A stretch of 64,000 bases of DNA from positions 124,001 to 188,000 of the forward strand of contig NZ_AP018681.1 of assembly GCF_002218025.2 (NCBI RefSeq), written 5' to 3'. The position numbers and the translations under genes were made by a program. Position 1 is the stretch's first letter; every line of letters starts with the position of its first letter. The DNA is from Vibrio casei (lineage in GTDB: Bacteria > Pseudomonadota > Gammaproteobacteria > Enterobacterales > Vibrionaceae). Under the pieces are notes generated by a model that was not told the origin of the DNA, did no database searches, and worked only from the letters and a program-made list of their open reading frames with translations. Of this stretch, positions 7,495 to 16,814 are shown piece after piece.

Positions 7495-7965
7495 ATGATG
7501 AAAGATCCTGTCGATACTATTTTGCAGCAATGGTTACAAGTGCGCCCTGATCTTGATTGCTCAAGCATGGGGGTGGTTGGCCGTGTTCGACGCACCAGTG
7601 AGCAATGGAAAAAACAGATGGAGAAGGTGTTTAAGCAGCATCAATTAAACTCAATTGAGTTTGATATTCTAGCCACGCTCCGACGTAGCCAAGCACCACT
7701 CACGCCAACAGAGCTTTATCAAACACTGATGTTGTCATCGGGTGTAATGAGTACTCGTATTGAATCTTTAGTGCAAAGAGGTTTATTACAGCGTCTCGCG
7801 AGCGAAGAAGACCGACGCAGTTGCCGAGTAGAATTAACCGCAGAGGGGATGGCTTTAATCGATCTTAGTGTGGTTGAGCATGTCCAGAATATGGAAAGTA
7901 TGCTCTCTCCATTAAATAAAAAAGAACGAGATCAGCTCGCTACGCTGCTGAAAAAGTTACAATAA
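7495..7965 (+). CDS. MarR-family transcriptional regulator
   Basis: A 156-residue protein with the MarR winged helix in the middle: LNSIEFDILATLRRS, then TPTELYQTLMLSSGVMSTRIESLVQRGLLQR (helix-turn-helix, about residues 78-108) and the wing EEDRRSCRVELTAEG. Helices at both ends would form the dimer. GAGG lies five bases before the first of two adjacent ATG codons (7495 and 7498). It is divergent from the EamA/FMN reductase operon and overlaps the end of the convergent DUF2938 gene by nine bases. Likely a repressor of the exporter operon and of itself through the palindromes at 7394-7437 and 7460-7483. Confidence 0.85.
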   Translation: MMKDPVDTILQQWLQVRPDLDCSSMGVVGRVRRTSEQWKKQMEKVFKQHQLNSIEFDILATLRRSQAPLTPTELYQTLMLSSGVMSTRIESLVQRGLLQRLASEEDRRSCRVELTAEGMALIDLSVVEHVQNMESMLSPLNKKERDQLATLLKKLQ

Positions 7966-8448
7966 AGTTCGTAAAATAGTAAGTCCATAGGCACAAAAGA
8001 ATAGACCGAGTGCGTAGGAGGTATGTGCAAGAAAGCTGAAAAACCGAGCTCTCCAAGGTGCTGGGGTTTGGCTTGCTGCGACCCCAAACCCTAAACAAGG
8101 TTGCATAATAAAAAATGGAAAAATTAATGTTGTAATGCCTATGAGCAATGCTGGCATTAAGCTGGGTTGGGCTAGCCATGCTTGTCCAAAAATTAAGGCA
8201 GTCAAAGCAGAAAAAACAACACCGATGAAATAATGCAATAGCCAACCTACAATGGCTTCTTTAGGTAAAGGAGGGGTTTGCATGATGGTCTTATGCCGCC
8301 ACTGACCTTTTGGTAAATACCCTACCCAGCGACCAACTAACGCGTAATTGAGTGATGGGATCCCTAAAACGTGTTTTTGAAACCAAGCCCAGAGATCCAT
8401 TATTGCCGTTGCGCCCATTCCGATGATGATGATGGATAAAGTATTCAT
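7957..8448 (-). CDS. DUF2938-family membrane protein
   Basis: A 163-residue inner-membrane protein with about four hydrophobic segments, recognised as DUF2938 by its start (IIIGMGATAIMDLWAW), the central LVGRWVGYLPKGQWRHKTI block and the HYFIGVVFSAL and PFFIMQPCLGFGVAAS segments. No biochemical role is known for the family. Its promoter is a MerR-type promoter with a 19-bp spacer (8496-8526), and the divergent gene is a MerR regulator, so it is probably an inducible membrane protein answering to that sensor. The 3' end overlaps the convergent MarR gene by nine bases. Confidence 0.75.
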   Translation of the reverse strand: MNTLSIIIIGMGATAIMDLWAWFQKHVLGIPSLNYALVGRWVGYLPKGQWRHKTIMQTPPLPKEAIVGWLLHYFIGVVFSALTALIFGQAWLAQPSLMPALLIGITTLIFPFFIMQPCLGFGVAASQTPAPWRARFFSFLAHTSYALGLFFCAYGLTILRTLL

Positions 8449-8495
8449 GTTCGATCCTTCTATAGATTTACTTCTCGATTTGTTAAAGTAAATTA

Positions 8496-8526
8496 AGAAT
8501 ACAACTTGAAGTTGGCTTTAAGTCAA
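8496..8526 (-). promoter_or_regulatory. MerR-type promoter with 19-bp spacer and dyad
   Basis: On the minus strand: -35 TTGACT (8521-8526), a 19-base spacer, and -10 TATTCT (8496-8501). The overlong spacer is the hallmark of promoters activated by MerR proteins through DNA distortion. The dyad ACTTGAA/TTTAAGT (8504-8523 on the plus strand) is centred in the spacer. It drives the DUF2938 gene; the MerR gene starts 11 bases away on the other side. Confidence 0.7.
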
Positions 8527-8536
8527 GGGTGGATGC

Positions 8537-8920
8537 ATGGATATTGGCGAAGTGGCAAAACGGTCGGTATGTTTACCTTCTACATTGCGGTATTACGAGA
8601 AACTGGGTTTGATTCATTCTGTTGGGCGGCATGGATTAAGACGTCAATACACATCAAAAGTTTTGAATAAGTTGAGTATTATATCATTAGGACAGATGGC
8701 GGGATTGTCCCTTACCGAGATAGCAATGATGTTTGATGAACATCAAGAATTAGTTATAGATCGAGTATTGCTACTAGAAAAAACACAGCAAATTGATGAA
8801 CAAATAAGGCACTTAAAAGCGGTAAAAAAGAGTTTGCACCATGTTGCGACTTGCCCTCAATTATCTCACTTAGAGTGCCCATCTTTTCAGAAAATGATGG
8901 AAGCCGTACAAAAAATATAA
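8537..8920 (+). CDS. MerR-family transcriptional regulator
   Basis: A 127-residue protein that starts with the MerR DNA-binding domain (MDIGEVAKRSVCLPSTLRYY, wing GLRRQYTSKVL) followed by a long dimerisation helix (about 78-105). The C-terminal tail carries two cysteines (VATCPQLSHLECPSF), at a position where some MerR proteins bind metals or sense thiols, but spacing does not match CueR, ZntR or SoxR. Its only evident target is the DUF2938 gene, whose promoter has the 19-bp MerR spacing. The inducer is unknown. A terminator follows at 8964-8997. Confidence 0.85.
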   Translation: MDIGEVAKRSVCLPSTLRYYEKLGLIHSVGRHGLRRQYTSKVLNKLSIISLGQMAGLSLTEIAMMFDEHQELVIDRVLLLEKTQQIDEQIRHLKAVKKSLHHVATCPQLSHLECPSFQKMMEAVQKI

Positions 8921-8963
8921 ATGTAAACCACATTTAAACTAGCGTTAACATAATTAAATAAAT

Positions 8964-8997
8964 AGCCGTAATTTTAGTGAGGGCTACGGCTTTTTTA
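8964..8997 (+). terminator. Rho-independent terminator after the MerR gene
   Basis: AGCCGTA (8964-8970) pairs with TACGGCT (8985-8991), followed by a run of T. Confidence 0.7.
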
Positions 8998-9079
8998 TTT
9001 CAAATCAACGCAGTTAATTGCACGTTTTATGATTAATGTTCTCTTTGATTAGAGGATGTATAAAAACCAATGATTCGGA

Positions 9080-9571
9080 TTAACTACTCGGCGTACCTTG
9101 ATGGTGCGCAATATTACCTACTTCTAGTAGCGGTGCTACATCAAGATCGGCGGCGTTCATCATTGAAGATATGCGTTGCACAGAAGACAGCAGTAAGGAT
9201 TGCTCCCAATTTTCCAAATTCTGAAAGCGTTGAATAAAATGATCTTGTAGTGGCAAAGGGGCCTTTTCTAGTAGCTTTGCACCTTCCTCTGTTAAATAAG
9301 CATGAACCTTACGCTTATCTAATTGGCTACGGTGACGCTTTACGAGACCACGCTTTTCAATACGGTCAATGATGGTGGTCGCGGTTGCTTGGCTCATATT
9401 AGTGTTTGATGATAATTGACGAATTGTCACCTCACCAGAGTCACGAATTGAACGCATCAGAAGTAGCTGGGGGCCAGTTAATCCCAGCTCTTTATTTAAC
9501 TGTCGTGAATGTAAGTCGATTGCGCGAATGATCTGACGAATTGCTATCAGCACTTCTTCATGTTTGTCCAT
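9080..9571 (-). CDS. cosR: CosR, MarR-family regulator of compatible-solute genes
   Basis: The 163-residue protein starting MDKHEEVLIAIRQIIRAID matches the Vibrio CosR family closely, including GLTGPQLLLMRSIRDSG, the recognition helix NTNMSQATATTIIDRIEKRG and the wing DKRKVHAYLTEEG. CosR is known in V. cholerae and V. parahaemolyticus as a repressor of ectoine synthesis and of betaine-type transporters under low salt. I chose the start at 9571 because GGGGG lies seven bases upstream; the open frame extends 18 codons further without such a site. The neighbourhood (proVW, a BCCT carrier) agrees with this role. The divergent neighbour is a large exported phosphodiesterase. Confidence 0.9.
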   Translation of the reverse strand: MDKHEEVLIAIRQIIRAIDLHSRQLNKELGLTGPQLLLMRSIRDSGEVTIRQLSSNTNMSQATATTIIDRIEKRGLVKRHRSQLDKRKVHAYLTEEGAKLLEKAPLPLQDHFIQRFQNLENWEQSLLLSSVQRISSMMNAADLDVAPLLEVGNIAHHQGTPSS

Positions 9572-9786
9572 GTTTTTCCCCCATATTGAAGACGTGAAAA
9601 GTAACCCATCTGTTTTTATTCGCAAAGGGAAAACTGCATTGAAATAGTAAAATTATGGGTATTCTTTATGTTAAGTGTGAGTGAAAGGCGATATATCCTC
9701 AAAGAATGCTCATGATTTATGCTTTTGTGTGTCAATTAAGCGATCATGAACGGGTATCATTGTACAAAAATTAAGGATATAAATAA

Positions 9787-12657
9787 ATGAAACCAGTCAT
9801 AAAAAAAAGGCTCAGTGGTTTATTCGTTATTATGAGTTTAATTGGCATGAAAATATCGCCAGCTCAAGCTGATAGAATATCGAGTATGCCGGTTATTGCC
9901 CCGCTTTATTACAGTGGAACCTTAGTAAAAAATAATATTTTAAATCAGTTTGATACTACGTTTTCAGTCGGGCGTGATGTGACGGCCTTTACGATTGCTG
10001 GCATGACATTAGATGCCTATATTTTGACTCTTCCACTTCCACTTGAAACAAAAAATAGAGTGATTAAACGCCTTTCTAATCCTTTCTATAGCATCGCTCT
10101 AGGGCATTTTCTCTATGTTTTTTATGATCAATACAGCCGGGCAGAAAATAAAGACCAATTTCGTGCCCATCTCTTTAATCATTATTCTTCTGCTGAGCTA
10201 GAGCCTTGGCAACATACTCTTTTTTATTTAGATGAAGAAGAATCTGACATGAGGGATGTTGAGCAACCCGCCGATGAAGTTGAACGTCGTGAAGGGGTGA
10301 CGATGAATCGCCCTTTTTTTGCCATGTTGGTGAGTATTTATGATGAATTATTTAACAATGATGATTGGGAACTCGCTAAATCTTTGCCTGATCACTACCA
10401 ATATTTAACCACCTCTGCAAAAGATCAAGCAATCATTGTCCATGTTCAAACTTTGCTCATGGGAGAGCTTTCCAAATACGCGGAAAGTATGCCGCAAGGT
10501 GAAATGAGATCGGCAATGGATGCCATCTTAGATGATGCGAAACCGGCCAACCAAGGTAAGACCAACAATAAAGCGCAAGCATTGACGATTACTTTAATCG
10601 ATTTTGTTCGCATGAATGTATTGAAAGCCTACCGCCAATATGTGCAACCGACTCAACGGGCAGAAGTCTTTACGAGGTGGATGCAAGATAAACTGGAAGA
10701 TAACCCAGATGAGTTAATTGCCTATTTACAATCACGGCAAAACCGACCCAGAGCGGTTCAAATTGTGGTGGATGGTTTAAGCCAAGGTTTAATGGAAGGG
10801 TTAGCTCAATCTAAAGGCAGCCCTTATTTACACCAAGCATTCAAACAAGACCAAGTGTTTAAAGCTTTTAAACCAAAGGGTGATATGGGTTCACCAGAGC
10901 ATCAACCTCAGCATAATTTTTTGAATCAGTTGGTAAATAAAGGGGAAAATGATCCGAATTATTTACCATTTTTTAAGCGGTTATATCAGCTACATAAAAA
11001 TGGGATTGCTAGTGATGGCATTTCATCCACTCCGACTATTAGTGTGCGTAATTTACCGATTGTAAAAACGGGGGCCACAGTTTCTGGTGAAGGAGGGACG
11101 GGGATCCCTAATTTTCATTTTGTCGATAGGCAACAAGATCGTGCTTATTACTTTTTTGGTAATGATGCTTTGCAGTTAGAGCCTTTAACAGAACAGCGTG
11201 GAATGCAGACCATGTTTGATCGTTTAAACTATCTGAAAACCATGAATTGTAATGCTCAATATGATTGGAATGCACAACTTAGTTTTGATGCGTTAGTAAA
11301 TTTAGGCTTGGGTGAATCGATTCGTGACTTTGGTGAGCAACGTTGCTTACTGGAATTGCAACACCGGGCGAAAGCAGAGCGTATCGCTTCGAAAAAGCGC
11401 CAAACTTTGATTAATGACATTCAGGCTTATCAAAGTCTAAGTGATTGGCGACTGCTGACAAAAATGAGCCAAAAGGCAGTGTTGAACGATCAAATCGCCG
11501 AGTTAGCAACATTGAATGAACAAGCTATGCCTGATTATTTATTGATGTATAACCCATGGCCGGATCACTTTGCTCATTTTAAAGGACCATTTGGCGATGA
11601 GATCATTAATCCAACTGGGGAGTTGAATCGATTAGATTTTTGGCTAGGACAGGTTGATGAGGCTTACAAACAAGCGGGAATACATCAACACACGCTTTGG
11701 GGCATGGCGGGAGATCATGGCTTGTCTGCGGTGCATTATACGCTTAGCCCAGAATTAGTGGTGTTTGATGGTTTGAAAAAGCAAGGTGTGGAGTTGAAAG
11801 TATTAAAAATTTCATCAGATGAGGGGGAAGGGCCCAAAATGACGAACGCTTTGCATTATCCGAGTAATAAAGGGGTGGATGTTGTGATTGCTTCTACCGC
11901 TGGTGGAAATTACATGATGGATTTCTTTAATTCTGAACGTGGTTGGAAAGTTCAGCCGCTTTATAAAGAACTGACAACATTGAAACCCATTGGTGGCGGT
12001 AAGCCCATGAACATCATTCATGAAATGGCTTATCGTTTACGTGAATCGTTAGATTACTTAGTGGTACGAGAAGCTGACTGCACTACTCAGCGTTGCGCGG
12101 TACGCGTGGTGGGCTATCGAAATGGGCAGATTCGTCATGAAGTTATCACTCGGATTGGGGCGCGTATTACTTATCAAGCAGTGGATGGAAAAGGTGCTCC
12201 GGAATTATTATCGATTGGGCTGACGAATCCGTATAAAGCAGCATTAACCGATGAACAAGTACAACGTAAACAAAGCTTAATGCAAACGTGTATGGCGCCA
12301 AAGGGGTGCATTGCCGCACAATGGCGATCGTTAACGGCCATGAGTACTCGACCCGATTCTGTGATGCAACTGGTGCATTTATATGAAGATGATAGAGCTG
12401 GTACTGTGAATTTATTTCCTAAAGATGGCTTTGGTTATAATACTTTAGTGCCTGGTCGCCATGCTGGTGAAACGTATTTAGAGAAAGACGCTTTTGTCGG
12501 TTTTTGGAAGGATGGTATGAAGCCTAAAACACGGTTAGGTGCAGTAGATAATGGCTCGCTTGCTCCCACGTTATATGAATACTTAACGGGAAATCAAGTT
12601 AACGTTGGCGTCGACGGTTGGGGGTATCCTTCGGTCTTAAAAAACCTACAGGAATAG
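9787..12657 (+). CDS. Large exported alkaline-phosphatase-superfamily phosphodiesterase (956 residues)
   Basis: Residues 1-28 are a signal peptide ending SPAQA/D. The first 300 residues are alpha-helical and unrecognised. The rest shows the spread-out core of type I phosphodiesterase/nucleotide pyrophosphatases: QIVVDGL at about 324-330 (first metal Asp), GGTGIPNF near 435-442 (probable Thr nucleophile), PDHFAHFKGP near 592 and GDHG near 641 (metal ligands), then GRHAGET near 889 and the family-like SLAPTLYEYL near 937. It therefore probably hydrolyses a phosphodiester or phosphate ester in the periplasm; the substrate is unknown. It is much longer than usual NPP domains (about 400-450 residues). 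It is divergent from cosR with 215 bases between, so osmotic control is possible. Confidence 0.65.
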   Translation: MKPVIKKRLSGLFVIMSLIGMKISPAQADRISSMPVIAPLYYSGTLVKNNILNQFDTTFSVGRDVTAFTIAGMTLDAYILTLPLPLETKNRVIKRLSNPFYSIALGHFLYVFYDQYSRAENKDQFRAHLFNHYSSAELEPWQHTLFYLDEEESDMRDVEQPADEVERREGVTMNRPFFAMLVSIYDELFNNDDWELAKSLPDHYQYLTTSAKDQAIIVHVQTLLMGELSKYAESMPQGEMRSAMDAILDDAKPANQGKTNNKAQALTITLIDFVRMNVLKAYRQYVQPTQRAEVFTRWMQDKLEDNPDELIAYLQSRQNRPRAVQIVVDGLSQGLMEGLAQSKGSPYLHQAFKQDQVFKAFKPKGDMGSPEHQPQHNFLNQLVNKGENDPNYLPFFKRLYQLHKNGIASDGISSTPTISVRNLPIVKTGATVSGEGGTGIPNFHFVDRQQDRAYYFFGNDALQLEPLTEQRGMQTMFDRLNYLKTMNCNAQYDWNAQLSFDALVNLGLGESIRDFGEQRCLLELQHRAKAERIASKKRQTLINDIQAYQSLSDWRLLTKMSQKAVLNDQIAELATLNEQAMPDYLLMYNPWPDHFAHFKGPFGDEIINPTGELNRLDFWLGQVDEAYKQAGIHQHTLWGMAGDHGLSAVHYTLSPELVVFDGLKKQGVELKVLKISSDEGEGPKMTNALHYPSNKGVDVVIASTAGGNYMMDFFNSERGWKVQPLYKELTTLKPIGGGKPMNIIHEMAYRLRESLDYLVVREADCTTQRCAVRVVGYRNGQIRHEVITRIGARITYQAVDGKGAPELLSIGLTNPYKAALTDEQVQRKQSLMQTCMAPKGCIAAQWRSLTAMSTRPDSVMQLVHLYEDDRAGTVNLFPKDGFGYNTLVPGRHAGETYLEKDAFVGFWKDGMKPKTRLGAVDNGSLAPTLYEYLTGNQVNVGVDGWGYPSVLKNLQE

Positions 12658-12674
12658 TGTTGGTTTAAATCAGT

Positions 12675-12703
12675 AAAAGGTTGCCATATTGAGGCAACCT
12701 TTT
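12675..12703. terminator. Bidirectional terminator between the phosphodiesterase and proX
   Basis: AAAAGGTTGCC (12675-12685) pairs perfectly with GGCAACCTTTT (12693-12703). It serves both converging genes. It lies inside the artificially extended proX frame, which supports the view that the ancestral proX stop was at 12753. Confidence 0.8.
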
Positions 12704-12752
12704 ATTCTTGGTTGATAGAATGTACCCTAAAGTATCATCACTAATGCGTTGA

Positions 12753-13612
12753 TTATTTGGCCGCGTTTTTCGCTTCGGTAATCCAAGCATCAAATTGCTT
12801 TTGGTGGGCTTTAATCCAACCATTGGCATGGTATTCATTTGGAAGCCGTAGTTTTTGCCGTTTGGTAAGGCTGTATCGATATCACTACGGTTACCCGGTA
12901 ATGATGAGAATGGAACTTCTAGCCAAGTAACGTCTTTACCTGGGACCAAAACGCCACTAACCCAATAAGGTGTCCATGTATAGTATAAAATCGATTCACC
13001 ATTTCGATAACGCGCGATAGTATCGGCAATCAATGCTGCATAGTTACCTTGGTTATTAGTCACTGTTTTTTCAAGGCCGAACGATTTCATTTGGTGGTTT
13101 ACAACACTTTCACAACCCCAGCCTGGATTACAGCCTGTTAGGTCTGCGGTGCCATCATCATTGGTATCAAACAACTTGGCTATTTTGGGGTCTTTAAGCT
13201 GTTCGATATTGGTGATGTGGTATTTGTCGGCAGTTTTTTTATCAATCAAATACCCTTGCGCGGCACCTGAAATGTATTCACCTTTACGGTAGAACTTATT
13301 ATCCCCACCGGCTTGTTCATATTTATCTTTATGAAGTGGATCCCAGTTAACAGCAAGGTAGGTGGCATCGCCATTGGCAATTGACGTGTACCCAACGTTG
13401 TAGTCCACTTCTTTGGTTGGTTGAACGGTGTAACCAAGCGCTTCCATAGCCTTATTAACAACTAGCGTTTGAAAGGTCTCTTCAGCAACGGTTGATTGGA
13501 TAGGTTGCACCGTTTTACCGGTTCCCGGTAAGTCGGCGGCCTGAGCGGTGAAAGCGACTGAAGAAGCCAATAAGCTGGTTGTAAATAAAGTTTTCATCCG
13601 TGATTTATTCAT
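12753..13612 (-). pseudogene. proX: proX, glycine betaine-binding protein, broken by an internal deletion and frameshift
   Basis: Residues 1-25 are a signal peptide (AQA/AD). The mature part is a clear ProX-type periplasmic betaine/proline-binding protein up to YGFQMNTM near 12829, including the Trp-bearing NWDPLHKD and YTWTPYW segments. After that the frame reads nonsense to 12665. In the next frame the true tail resumes at once: [17 protein letters not shown] and AKNAAK, with stop at 12753. About 40-45 residues that normally lie between these parts are missing, so a deletion of a length not divisible by three joined them at the shared bases ACCATG. The product would lack the last lobe segment and probably does not fold. 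proW and proV upstream are intact. Confidence 0.8.
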
Positions 13613-13639
13613 AATATCTCCTTGTTATTGAATCAATAT

Positions 13640-14737
13640 TTAAGATGTTTCGGTTTTATTTTTCTTTGTTAATTTATAAACCAATGATATTGGGCCGGTT
13701 TCATACCAGCGTGTCTTTTTATCACGAGAGGCAATACCAATGGTTTGGGTTAATCGGTCTAATAAAATCGCTAGAATAACGATGCCTAAGCCACCGACGG
13801 CAGCAAGGCCCATGTCTAATCGACCAATACCGCGGAGTACCATTTGGCCTAAACCGCCGACGGCAATCATGGAAGCAATAACCACCATAGAAAGTGACAG
13901 CATTAAGGTTTGATTCACACCCGCCATAATGGTTGGCGTCGCGAGTGGAAGTTGAATTCGATAGAGCATTTGTTTCGGGCTTGCGCCAAAAGAATGCCCT
14001 GCTTCAATTAATTCTTCTGGTACTTGCTGAATACCCAGAATGGTCAAACGAACAATCGGTGGTAAGGCAAAGATGATCGTGACGACCACACCCGGCACAT
14101 TACCTATACCAAACAACATAACGATGGGCACTAGATAAACAAAAGCTGGTGTGGTTTGCATCGCATCCAAAATAGGGCGAATGACTTTCGCGGCAGTGTC
14201 ACTGCGGGCAAGCCAGATTCCCATTGGAAGGCCGATTAATAAACAGAAAAAGACAGATGTTAAGACTAAAGCTAATGTCACCATAGCCTGAGACCAAGCG
14301 CCAATAAGTCCAATAACAACCAGTGATACGAGAGTTGAAGCTCCCATTTTTCGACCAGCAAGTTGCCATGCGATTAGGGTTAAAATTACCATCATGATAA
14401 TTGATGGGGTTGAGACTAACGCGGTTTGAAACGACGTCAGAATAAAATCAATAGGGACTCTAATCGCTTGGAAGATTGGGCGGCCATGTGTGACTAACCA
14501 GTTCAATCCCGTTTCTACCCAGTGATCAAACGGGATTACAGCATCTTTAAATGGGTGAGCCCAATCGATATGTTGCTCAATAGGATGAGTCGGGGCATCA
14601 CTTAACCATGACGTCGTACTATCTGCTGAACTGGCGGTAGACCAAGGATCGGCAGCACTGGTTGTGGTTGAAGACCATGGATCGGCCGATGCAGCTTGAT
14701 TGACACTTTCTTGAGTGGCGGTTGATTCAGTCGTCAT
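13640..14737 (-). CDS. proW: ProW, glycine betaine/proline ABC transporter permease
   Basis: A 365-residue permease with a long polar Ser/Thr/Asp-rich N-terminus (about 90 residues, as in E. coli ProW), then about six to seven membrane helices and the coupling motif [20 protein letters not shown] that contacts the ATPase. It lies five bases downstream of proV and 27 bases upstream of proX on the same strand, the standard proVWX order. Its role is high-affinity uptake of glycine betaine or related osmoprotectants in the inner membrane. With proX broken, the transporter may lack its binding protein unless another one substitutes. Confidence 0.9.
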   Translation of the reverse strand: MTTESTATQESVNQAASADPWSSTTTSAADPWSTASSADSTTSWLSDAPTHPIEQHIDWAHPFKDAVIPFDHWVETGLNWLVTHGRPIFQAIRVPIDFILTSFQTALVSTPSIIMMVILTLIAWQLAGRKMGASTLVSLVVIGLIGAWSQAMVTLALVLTSVFFCLLIGLPMGIWLARSDTAAKVIRPILDAMQTTPAFVYLVPIVMLFGIGNVPGVVVTIIFALPPIVRLTILGIQQVPEELIEAGHSFGASPKQMLYRIQLPLATPTIMAGVNQTLMLSLSMVVIASMIAVGGLGQMVLRGIGRLDMGLAAVGGLGIVILAILLDRLTQTIGIASRDKKTRWYETGPISLVYKLTKKNKTETS

Positions 14738-14742
14738 AATAA

Positions 14743-15930
14743 TTACTCTCTATCTAAAGTTTGAAGCAGGCGCGTTTTGGTGATCACTCCGTAGTAGGTT
14801 CCGTCATCTGACACGACGGGGACCGCATAAGGAACATCAGCGACTTGGCTAATTAATTCGCTAACAGGAGTATCAATATGTAAAGAAACGGCGTTATCTA
14901 ATAGCGCAGAGCTAAGTGAACGTTGTTCTTTGTGCGCGACTTTGAGAGAATTAACCGATACGATACCGGCGTATTTATTGGCTTTATCGACCACTACACC
15001 GTAATCACGGTCTTGATCGGACAGAATTTGTAATGCAGCCGCAGGGCCATCTGTTTCACCTTTTTTAAACATGGCAGCCGGTTTCTTGCGAGCAATGTCT
15101 TTCGCGGAATAGACATCAGCAACGTTTACACCACTAAAGAAAGACTCGACATAATCGTTGGCTGGGTTTTGCAGAATCTCATCCGGTGTTCCAACTTGTA
15201 CCACAATGCCATCTTGCATGATTGCAATACGGTCACCAATACGCATCGCTTCATCTAAATCATGAGAAATGAACACAATAGTGCGGCGGTCATCGTTTTG
15301 TAGGCGGATTAGTTCTTCTTGCATTTCAGTCCGAATTAAAGGATCCAGAGCAGAAAAGGCTTCATCCATTAAAAGGATGTCTGGGTCGGTCGCCAAGGCC
15401 CGGGCAAGCCCAACACGTTGTTTCATGCCACCAGAAAGTTCATCAGGGTAAGATTCACATTGATTTTCTAACCCAACACGAGCTAATGCATTTCGAGCGG
15501 AATCATTACGCTTGTCCAAATCAACGCCTGCTAATTCAAGGCCAAATGCAGCGTTTTCAATTACGCTCATATGAGGCATTAAGGCGAAGTTTTGGAAAAC
15601 CATACTGATATTGTTGCGTCGCACATTACGTAATTCTTCATCTGAAATCACCGCAATGTCTTTACCGTTTAAATAAACATGGCCACGAGTCGGCTCAATT
15701 AAACGATTTAATAATCGAACTAAGGTGGATTTGCCTGAGCCAGAAAGGCCCATGATGACGAATATTTCCCCTTCATTAATCGAAAGTGAAACATCTTTTA
15801 CCCCAACAGTGAGGCCAGTTTTGTCAAAAATTTCATCTTTATCTAAACCTTTATCGATGAGAGAAAATGCTTCATCGGGTGTTTCTCCAAACACTTTATA
15901 GAGGTTTTTTACTTCTAATTTCGTTGTCAT
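14743..15930 (-). CDS. proV: ProV, glycine betaine/proline ABC transporter ATP-binding protein
   Basis: A 395-residue ABC ATPase with Walker [10 protein letters not shown], signature [17 protein letters not shown], Walker [14 protein letters not shown] and switch His in FISHDL. The C-terminal third (about 280-395) contains the CBS pair used by ProV/OpuAA proteins for ionic-strength sensing. The conserved N-terminal extension ([19 protein letters not shown]) before the Walker A motif is diagnostic for this subfamily. First gene of the proVW(X) operon. Upstream, the dyad at 15988-16005 may be part of its osmotic control region. Confidence 0.9.
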   Translation of the reverse strand: MTTKLEVKNLYKVFGETPDEAFSLIDKGLDKDEIFDKTGLTVGVKDVSLSINEGEIFVIMGLSGSGKSTLVRLLNRLIEPTRGHVYLNGKDIAVISDEELRNVRRNNISMVFQNFALMPHMSVIENAAFGLELAGVDLDKRNDSARNALARVGLENQCESYPDELSGGMKQRVGLARALATDPDILLMDEAFSALDPLIRTEMQEELIRLQNDDRRTIVFISHDLDEAMRIGDRIAIMQDGIVVQVGTPDEILQNPANDYVESFFSGVNVADVYSAKDIARKKPAAMFKKGETDGPAAALQILSDQDRDYGVVVDKANKYAGIVSVNSLKVAHKEQRSLSSALLDNAVSLHIDTPVSELISQVADVPYAVPVVSDDGTYYGVITKTRLLQTLDRE

Positions 15931-15987
15931 TCTTTAGCATCCTTGGCTAGTTTTTTACAAAACCAAAACATCTAATGTCTTGTAAAC

Positions 15988-16005
15988 TGTTTAGTGCCCT
16001 AAACA
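15988..16005 (-). promoter_or_regulatory. Inverted repeat in the proV upstream region
   Basis: TGTTTAG (15988-15994) and CTAAACA (15999-16005) are perfect inverted 7-mers around TGCC, 58 bases upstream of proV. This could be an operator, for example for CosR, but I cannot match it to a known consensus. The rest of the 15931-16357 gap is AT-rich and holds no gene that I can see. Confidence 0.35.
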
Positions 16006-16357
16006 ATTTGTCATGAAATTGCAAAAGTTAGACAGTGCGCACAAGTTGCTGTAATTAACAAAATTGTTATTTCTATTGGCTTTTTTGTATTGGTTTAAAG
16101 ATGAGGTTGATAAGGGTAAATATTTGAAGTGTAAAGGTTATGTTTGAGTTTAGAATTCGATACGAACAAGATATTTGCCCTTTAAATGGTTAGGTTGGAA
16201 TTATTTATGAGAAATATGATTCAGATATTGGAAGGTGGGTATACTAATACTTTTATCAATCCGTTATTCTTCCACCAAATTCTTTTGGCCTAATGAATAT
16301 TTCTTTGGGTTTTAAATGTTTTGTTTTTCTTTAAATTATTCACTAGGAGCAATAGTC

Positions 16358-16714
16358 ATGGGCACAATTCAGCGCCAGCAAACCAATCAACGAATGAGTA
16401 AAATTGTTGTGCATAACGAGACGGTTTATTTATGTGGTCAAGTAGGTGTTGCTGGAACGAGTGTGGCGGAGCAAACCGCGGAAGCATTACGTCGTGTTGA
16501 AACCTTGCTGTCAGAAGCTGGATCCGATAAACAACATGTACTACAAACCATCGTTTGGCTTGCAGATATGGCTGATTTTCAAGAGATGAATGCCGTTTGG
16601 GATGAATTTTTTGAAGAAGGTTTTGCTCCAGCGCGTGCGTGTGGCGAAGCGAAATTGGCGCGTCCAGAATTAAAAGTGGAATTGATAGTCACTGCGGCAT
16701 TAAAGAAAGATTAA
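16358..16714 (+). CDS. RidA (YjgF/YER057c/UK114)-family protein
   Basis: The 118-residue protein is a single Rid domain, closest in pattern to the YoaB-like subfamily: VVHNETVYLCGQVG, SEAGSDKQHVLQTIVWLADM and APARACGEAKLARPELKVEL. The Arg in PARAC lies where RidA has its catalytic Arg that binds the carboxylate of enamine/imine intermediates. Rid proteins trimerise and hydrolyse reactive 2-aminoacrylate-like enamines. The ATG at 16358 has AGGAG nine bases upstream; the longer frame from 16316 lacks such a site. Monocistronic, ended by the hairpin at 16750-16785. Confidence 0.85.
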   Translation: MGTIQRQQTNQRMSKIVVHNETVYLCGQVGVAGTSVAEQTAEALRRVETLLSEAGSDKQHVLQTIVWLADMADFQEMNAVWDEFFEEGFAPARACGEAKLARPELKVELIVTAALKKD

Positions 16715-16749
16715 ACCTATCCTTTTTAACTAACTAGGTTATAAAAATA

Positions 16750-16785
16750 AAAACGCACGTCGATTTTGATATCGGCGTGCGTTTT
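16750..16785. terminator. Terminator between the RidA gene and the convergent chitinase gene
   Basis: AAAACGCACGTCGA pairs with the inverted segment ending GGCGTGCGTTTT, flanked by T on one side and A on the other, so it can act on both strands. Confidence 0.75.
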
Positions 16786-16814
16786 ACTTTGGTTTTATCT
16801 ATTCGCGTTTAAGC

